Assembly: GCA_020348625.1 (NCBI GenBank)
Contig: CP070752.1
Location: 1 to 10,704 of the forward strand
Length of the DNA: 10,704 nucleotides
Direction of reading: 5' to 3'
Source: Deltaproteobacteria bacterium
GTDB lineage: Bacteria; Desulfobacterota; DSM-4660; Desulfatiglandales; B25-G16
Of this stretch, positions 6,879-10,704 are shown one piece after another. The first letter of the stretch is position 1. Every line of letters starts with the position of its first letter. The position numbers and the translations under genes were made by a program. Under the pieces are notes generated by a model. It searched no databases. It saw nothing but the letters and a program-made list of their open reading frames with translations, and was not told the origin of the DNA.

Positions 6879-8729
6879 TTAACGCAACCTGAGAAGATAG
6901 ATCAAGCCATAGAGAAACAAAAGGGCTATCGCGAGAAACACACCGAGACCTATTGGTCTTCGATACACGTCATTATCATAAGCCATTTTTCTTGCTGCAG
7001 CAAGCCTGGATTCCAATTCCTTCAGCTCAGCCAGCCTATCCTCGGACAGTCCGGAGATGTGGTAGAGCCCATTGATAACCTTCAGGTGGAGATACCGTAG
7101 CGCTATCTCAGGCAGCAAAATGGGGTTTTTACTCAGGCTTACAGTGTCAGCTACCACTCGGGAAAGCAGACCCTGTAGCCCCAATCTGATGTTTTGCATG
7201 GGATGAGCCACGAACCAGAGGAAAAGCATGCCTGGTTTCCTGTAAAACCAATCTGTGTCTAAGCTGATGGTGGCATGACCGCCGAGTTCATCTATATAGA
7301 GCCAAAATGCCGTGGCGGTGAATAATAGTAGTTGCATGGTAGCTATTACGTGGTAGGGCGCATAAGGATGATAGTGGACTGGATAAGGTAAAATATCATA
7401 AAGAACTCTTGGGTAACAACCGATAAAGATGCACAAAAAGGCCGCCATGCCCATGGCTATTAGCATGTTCAGAGGGGGCTCTTTGGCCTCTAATTCCTCT
7501 ACCTTTTCTCCCTCGGGTACCTTGCCGAACCAGGTACCATAGGGTAGCTTTAAGGTAGTGCTGAAGAATGTTCCTATGGAGGCTAAATGCAACAATAGAT
7601 GTATAGGAGCCCTGTGAATCTCGCCTGCCGCAGCAACAACCATGGTTTTACTGATAAATCCATTGAATAACGGTACACCTGAGATGGAGAAACCGGCAAT
7701 CAGGTAAAGGGAAAGGCAGATGGGCATCATTTTGTAGAGCTTTCTCCCTTGGAGTTCACTAACCTTTCTTCTACCTGTCACATGGATGACTGCACCTGTG
7801 CCCATAAAAAGCAGGGCCTTATAAAGTATGTGGCAGAAGGCATGGGCAACGGAACCATTTAGACCCATCTCGGTACCTATCCCCACTCCGCACACCATAT
7901 ATCCTACCTGGCTGATGATATGATAGGATAGAAGTCTTCTAATATCGTTCTCCATTATGGCATATACCACACCATAGACGGCCATAATAGCTCCTAGCCA
8001 CATTAGGAGTTCAACGCCGGGGAAGCTTCTGGCCAACACATAGACAGCGCTCTTGGTAGTAAAGGCGCTTAAGAATACAGCCCCGGTAACGGTCGCTTCT
8101 GGATAGGCATCAGCCAGCCAGGCATGAAGGGGGGGGACAGCGGCATTGACAATGAAACCAATGAGCATGAGTTGGGAGGCAAGTCCCCCATATTCTACCA
8201 AACCAAAATGAGTGGACCCAGTATTTGACACATATATTATGATGCCAGCTAAAAGAGCACAACCACCAAATATGTGAATCATTATGTACCTGAATCCGGC
8301 ATCAAGAGCAGCTGTATCTCTTTGGTACCAGATGAGGAATACTGAGGCGGTGGCCATGATTTCCCAAAAAACGAACAGGGTAAGAAGATCGCCGGCGAAG
8401 GTAACCCCCAAAGCGCTCCCCACATAAAGAAAGGCGGCCACCTGCTGACCAACCTCCCTTATATGGAGAGCATAGAACATTCCCAGAAAGGCTATTATGA
8501 CAAATACATATCCAAAACAGAGGCTGAGCTTGTCCACCCTTCCGAAGATAATTTCGTAGCCTAAGAAATGGTAGTTCCAGTAGGTACCATGGCCCATGTA
8601 AAGAAGATCAATAAACGCTACCGTCGGAATCAGAAGTTGGAATAACTGTCTAAGCCGTCTCTCCCTAAGTATGGGAAGCAAAATGGCCCCTGCGATGAAA
8701 ATGAATGCCGGTGGTACTGTATCAATCAC
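6879..8729 (-). CDS. NuoL/MrpD-like proton-conducting antiporter subunit, module copy 1 (616 aa)
   Basis: A paralogue of the 587-aa protein, roughly 60% identical by eye over the first ~138 residues. Numbered from the GTG at 8729: TM5 Glu E123 (FWEIMATASVFL); TM7 motif FIVNAAVPPLHAWLADAYPE with N195 instead of Lys; TM8 Lys K226 (FTTKSAVYVLAR); TM12 Lys K361 (GFISKTMV). LLSYHIISQVGYM (266-278) and ILYKALLFM (301-309) are shared with the paralogue. The C-terminal part has DTDWFYRKPG (491-500), a long amphipathic region with an extra charged, coil-like insert (about 562-582), then YRRPIGLGV and a final helix. I chose GTG 8729 because GAGGA lies 8 nt upstream, it matches the paralogue's start, and it gives the same 8-nt overlap. 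ATGs at 8744 and 8768 are alternatives with worse ribosome sites. It probably acts as a membrane ion-translocation subunit. Confidence 0.93.
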   Translation of the reverse strand: MIDTVPPAFIFIAGAILLPILRERRLRQLFQLLIPTVAFIDLLYMGHGTYWNYHFLGYEIIFGRVDKLSLCFGYVFVIIAFLGMFYALHIREVGQQVAAFLYVGSALGVTFAGDLLTLFVFWEIMATASVFLIWYQRDTAALDAGFRYIMIHIFGGCALLAGIIIYVSNTGSTHFGLVEYGGLASQLMLIGFIVNAAVPPLHAWLADAYPEATVTGAVFLSAFTTKSAVYVLARSFPGVELLMWLGAIMAVYGVVYAIMENDIRRLLSYHIISQVGYMVCGVGIGTEMGLNGSVAHAFCHILYKALLFMGTGAVIHVTGRRKVSELQGRKLYKMMPICLSLYLIAGFSISGVPLFNGFISKTMVVAAAGEIHRAPIHLLLHLASIGTFFSTTLKLPYGTWFGKVPEGEKVEELEAKEPPLNMLIAMGMAAFLCIFIGCYPRVLYDILPYPVHYHPYAPYHVIATMQLLLFTATAFWLYIDELGGHATISLDTDWFYRKPGMLFLWFVAHPMQNIRLGLQGLLSRVVADTVSLSKNPILLPEIALRYLHLKVINGLYHISGLSEDRLAELKELESRLAAARKMAYDNDVYRRPIGLGVFLAIALLFLYGLIYLLRLR

Positions 8730-8937
8730 TATAATAGTCCTCATCCTTCTGAAGCCATTTATGACCAAGTGCCTTAGATCCGATCAAGAGGAGGATACAC
8801 CCCAAGAATCCAAATGCCGCGTCAAATGCCGGGACCTTTTCCCACCAGAAGTGCGGACGCTCAGGCCGAAAAAACAATCCCATTACCATGCTCAGGCCTG
8901 TGCTTATAAAAAATATGTATCGTAGTGTCTTTCTCAT
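8722..8937 (-). CDS. Small two-helix membrane protein, module copy 1 (71 aa)
   Basis: A member of the same unnamed family as the 69-aa protein at 6401-6610. Two hydrophobic helices (about residues 7-23 and 40-56) flank a loop with F30-x-W32-x-K34-x-P36; AAFGFLG opens the second helix, and the acidic tail reads DEDYYSD. The ATG follows immediately after the TAG of the 497-aa subunit, with no gap, and GGGGGA lies 6 nt upstream. Its 3' end overlaps the GTG start of the 616-aa transporter by 8 nt. This tight packing on both sides means one translationally coupled unit. The function is unknown; a structural role next to the transporter is the simplest inference. Confidence 0.88.
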   Translation of the reverse strand: MRKTLRYIFFISTGLSMVMGLFFRPERPHFWWEKVPAFDAAFGFLGCILLLIGSKALGHKWLQKDEDYYSD

Positions 8938-10431
8938 CTAGATTCCCCCGAGTATTTTCTCAGCCGCCATAGAGGCTATGTTGAAGAAATTGAAAAAGGC
9001 GTTGGGAAATACCCCCAGTATCAATGAAATAATCGCCGTTATGATAAGAGGTACTAGCATCCTTAACGGGGCCTCATCGAAATGCGGATTGGCAGGCTCC
9101 TTAGGGCTCTTGAAAAATGAATTATATATTATGGGGAAAAAGTAGGCCACATCCATCAAGGCACTTATGAGCAGGACCAGCAGAAAGAAAACCTTATGGG
9201 CCTCAAGGGAGCCCATGGCCAGATACCACTTACTGATAAATCCGCAAATAGGTGGCGTTCCGGCCACGCCCATGGCCCCAATAGCGAAGGCTCCCATAGT
9301 CAGGGGCATCTGCCTGCCAATGCCGTCGAGTTCACTGATATTCTCCCTATGGGTCTTTACGTAGATGGCACCGGCAACAAAGAAGAGGGTAATCTTCATG
9401 AAACCGTGGCTGCCCATATGGAATATACTCCCCGTTATAGCACTTGGAGTCAGTAAGGCCGCACCCATGACGATTATGGCCAAGTTATTTATGGTGGAGA
9501 AGGCCAGTCTTCTTTTGAGATTATCCTGGGCAAGCGCGTACATGCCGGAAACGATGACGGTGAAGGAGGCGAAATAGGCCGCAATGAGCCACAGGTTAAG
9601 GTCATGAAGCACCTCAGGGCCGAAGACATAGAGAATAATCCTCAGACAGCCAAAGACACCCGCCTTAACAACGGCAACAGCGTGAAGGAGGGCACTCACA
9701 GGGGTTGGGGCTACCATCGCCGTGGGCAACCATTCATGCATTGGCATGAGCGCAGCCTTGACGCCAAAACCCAGGATGAGAGCAGAAAACAGAAATATGA
9801 GCGCACTAGGAGAACCATGACCCGAAAGAAAGCCGCCGGGTTTGAAGTCAAGGGTTCCTGTGAGTGTATAGATTGAGATTATGGCAAATAGTATGACCAC
9901 ACCTGCTGTAAGGGTGTAGGCAAGATACTTTCTGCCGCCCATGATCGCATCTTCGGTCTCCTTGTGGGCAACCAAAGGGTAGGTAGCTACTGTCAAAACC
10001 TCGTAGAATATGAAGAGGGTCAGGAGATTGCCTGCAAAGGCGATACCCATGGTTGCGGAGAGGCACAGGGCAAAATTGAAGAAATACCGTGTCTGGGCAT
10101 GCTCGTTCAACCCCCTCACATAGCCTATGGAATAGACGGAAGTTGCGATCCATAGGGCAGATGCGAGAACACCAAAGAACAGGCCAAACTGGTCCACCCT
10201 GAACTGAAAAGAGACTCCTTGCGTAAGGGTGATAATCGTACATTCCAATACATGCCCCTCTAAGACGAGGGGGACCATGGAAATAACAATGGAGAACTTG
10301 AGCACCGAAACCAGAATAGTCCAGAAATCCCTCAGGTTTCTGCGTCTCCCACCCGTGAAGATTATGAGCAACGCCCCTACGAGGGTCACCAGAACGGCCA
10401 AAAGCGGTCTTATGGATTCAACTATCTCCAT
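8938..10431 (-). CDS. MrpD/NuoM/NuoN-family proton-conducting antiporter subunit (497 aa)
   Basis: A polytopic membrane protein of usual MrpD length with about 14 hydrophobic segments. All canonical charged residues of an ion-pumping subunit are present: E144 in TM5 (FYEVLTVATYPLV), K225 in TM7 (FGVKAALMPMHEWLP), H250 and K256 in TM8 (HAVAVVKAGVF), and K401 in TM12 (GFISKWYL). LKRRLAFSTINNLA (305-318) and HGFMKITLFF (342-351) are further family signatures. The family moves H+ across the membrane in complex I and H+ against Na+ in Mrp antiporters; which ion is used here cannot be read from sequence. It starts 20 nt after the preceding partial gene and abuts the next small gene. It lacks the C-terminal YRRPIG extension of the two larger paralogues, so it belongs to a different subgroup. 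Confidence 0.93.
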   Translation of the reverse strand: MEIVESIRPLLAVLVTLVGALLIIFTGGRRRNLRDFWTILVSVLKFSIVISMVPLVLEGHVLECTIITLTQGVSFQFRVDQFGLFFGVLASALWIATSVYSIGYVRGLNEHAQTRYFFNFALCLSATMGIAFAGNLLTLFIFYEVLTVATYPLVAHKETEDAIMGGRKYLAYTLTAGVVILFAIISIYTLTGTLDFKPGGFLSGHGSPSALIFLFSALILGFGVKAALMPMHEWLPTAMVAPTPVSALLHAVAVVKAGVFGCLRIILYVFGPEVLHDLNLWLIAAYFASFTVIVSGMYALAQDNLKRRLAFSTINNLAIIVMGAALLTPSAITGSIFHMGSHGFMKITLFFVAGAIYVKTHRENISELDGIGRQMPLTMGAFAIGAMGVAGTPPICGFISKWYLAMGSLEAHKVFFLLVLLISALMDVAYFFPIIYNSFFKSPKEPANPHFDEAPLRMLVPLIITAIISLILGVFPNAFFNFFNIASMAAEKILGGI

Positions 10432-10451
10432 CGATCATCCGTTTTGGAACT

Positions 10452-10704
10452 TTAGAAATACCCGGGCACGGCAAACTGAACTACAGTAGAAATGATCTTG
10501 CCGCTGAACACACCAAACACCATGATTCCCGCTGCCGCAATGAGGATTGGCATAAGCATGCTGAGGGGGGCCTCCTCAGTTACGATAGCCAATTCCGAGC
10601 CTTCACCGGCATGTACTTCCTCAGGCTCGAGGTATGCATGTTCTATAACCCTAAAGAAGAGGATGACATTCAAAAGGCTGCTTACGAGCAATACGGCCAC
10701 AAAA
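10452..10704 (-). CDS. C-terminal end of a further proton-conducting antiporter-type subunit (partial)
   Basis: Only the last 84 codons are in the window; the gene continues beyond 10704. The reading frame is open to the edge, so the GTG at 10700 is an internal Val codon and not a start. The fragment shows a helix (VAVLLVSSLLNVILFFRVI), a charged loop (LEPEEVHAGEGSE), then EEAPLSMLMPILIAA and a last hydrophobic helix ending VPGYF. The LLVSSLLN and EAPLSMLMP pattern is typical of the end of MrpD/NuoM/NuoN-type proteins. It is followed 20 nt later by the 497-aa subunit, so it is probably in the same operon. The subtype cannot be decided from this piece. Confidence 0.82.
   Translation of the reverse strand, partial: FVAVLLVSSLLNVILFFRVIEHAYLEPEEVHAGEGSELAIVTEEAPLSMLMPILIAAAGIMVFGVFSGKIISTVVQFAVPGYF

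Larger units (their letters stand above)
4645..8937 (-). repeat. Tandem duplication of a two-gene module (small 2-TM protein + NuoL/MrpD-like subunit)
   Basis: Copy 1 is 6879-8937 and copy 2 is 4645-6610. Both have the order small gene then large gene, and both have an 8-nt overlap between them. The protein identity is clear but divergent, so the duplication is old and no long DNA repeat remains. The 268-bp hairpin-rich spacer lies between the copies. Confidence 0.85.

Noticed and set aside
8730..8768. Longer starts of the 616-aa protein at ATG 8768 or ATG 8744
   Set aside because: The extra N-terminal residues are not shared with the paralogue. AAGG abuts the ATG at 8744 directly, whereas GTG 8729 has GAGGA 8 nt upstream.
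9848..10243. 131-aa minus-strand reading frame inside the 497-aa subunit gene
   Set aside because: It is a different frame of a clearly coding membrane gene; its Cys/His/Arg/Pro-rich composition is typical of a shadow frame.
10452..10700. Complete small 82-aa membrane gene starting at 10700
   Set aside because: The frame stays open to the window edge, and the sequence matches the C-terminal end of a large antiporter-type subunit, so it is a truncated view of a longer gene.

Overview
All genes recognised in this 10.7 kb window lie on the minus strand, so transcription runs from position 10704 towards 1. The base composition is balanced. The cytosolic hybrid kinases without DNA-binding outputs, and the antiporter-like membrane subunits without core respiratory genes, resemble Desulfobacterota-type (deltaproteobacterial) anaerobes. 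That placement is an impression from protein style only; there is no rRNA or other marker gene.

Upstream half in transcription order (10704 to 4645): a membrane ion-translocation locus. It starts with the C-terminal end of one proton-conducting-transporter subunit, followed by a complete MrpD/NuoM/NuoN-type subunit (497 aa). Then comes a two-gene module present twice in tandem: a ~70-aa two-helix membrane protein followed by a large NuoL/MrpD-like subunit (616 and 587 aa). In both copies the large gene starts inside the end of the small gene with exactly the same 8-nt overlap, which fixes the starts at a GTG (8729) and an ATG (6408). Both large proteins carry Asn where the canonical TM7 pump Lys sits, while the 497-aa subunit keeps Lys. 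A 268-bp spacer rich in inverted repeats separates the two copies.

Downstream half (4402 to 1): a separate stress and signalling unit. It encodes a tandem-domain universal stress protein with degenerate nucleotide-binding loops, a cytosolic hybrid histidine kinase with an N-terminal Rossmann (dinucleotide-binding-like) domain (Rossmann-PAS-HisKA-HATPase-REC), a single-domain DivK/CheY-like receiver, and the start of a REC-HisKA kinase cut by the window edge. The 242-bp spacer before this unit holds candidate promoter elements and a long imperfect inverted repeat.

How they may work together: the membrane genes look like part of a multi-subunit Mrp-like or complex-I-like H+/Na+ translocating assembly, whose remaining subunits would lie beyond 10704. 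The signalling genes could form a phosphorelay that senses a cytosolic dinucleotide or redox state. A functional link between the two halves is inference from adjacency alone. No tRNA, rRNA, CRISPR array, transposase or integrase was found.
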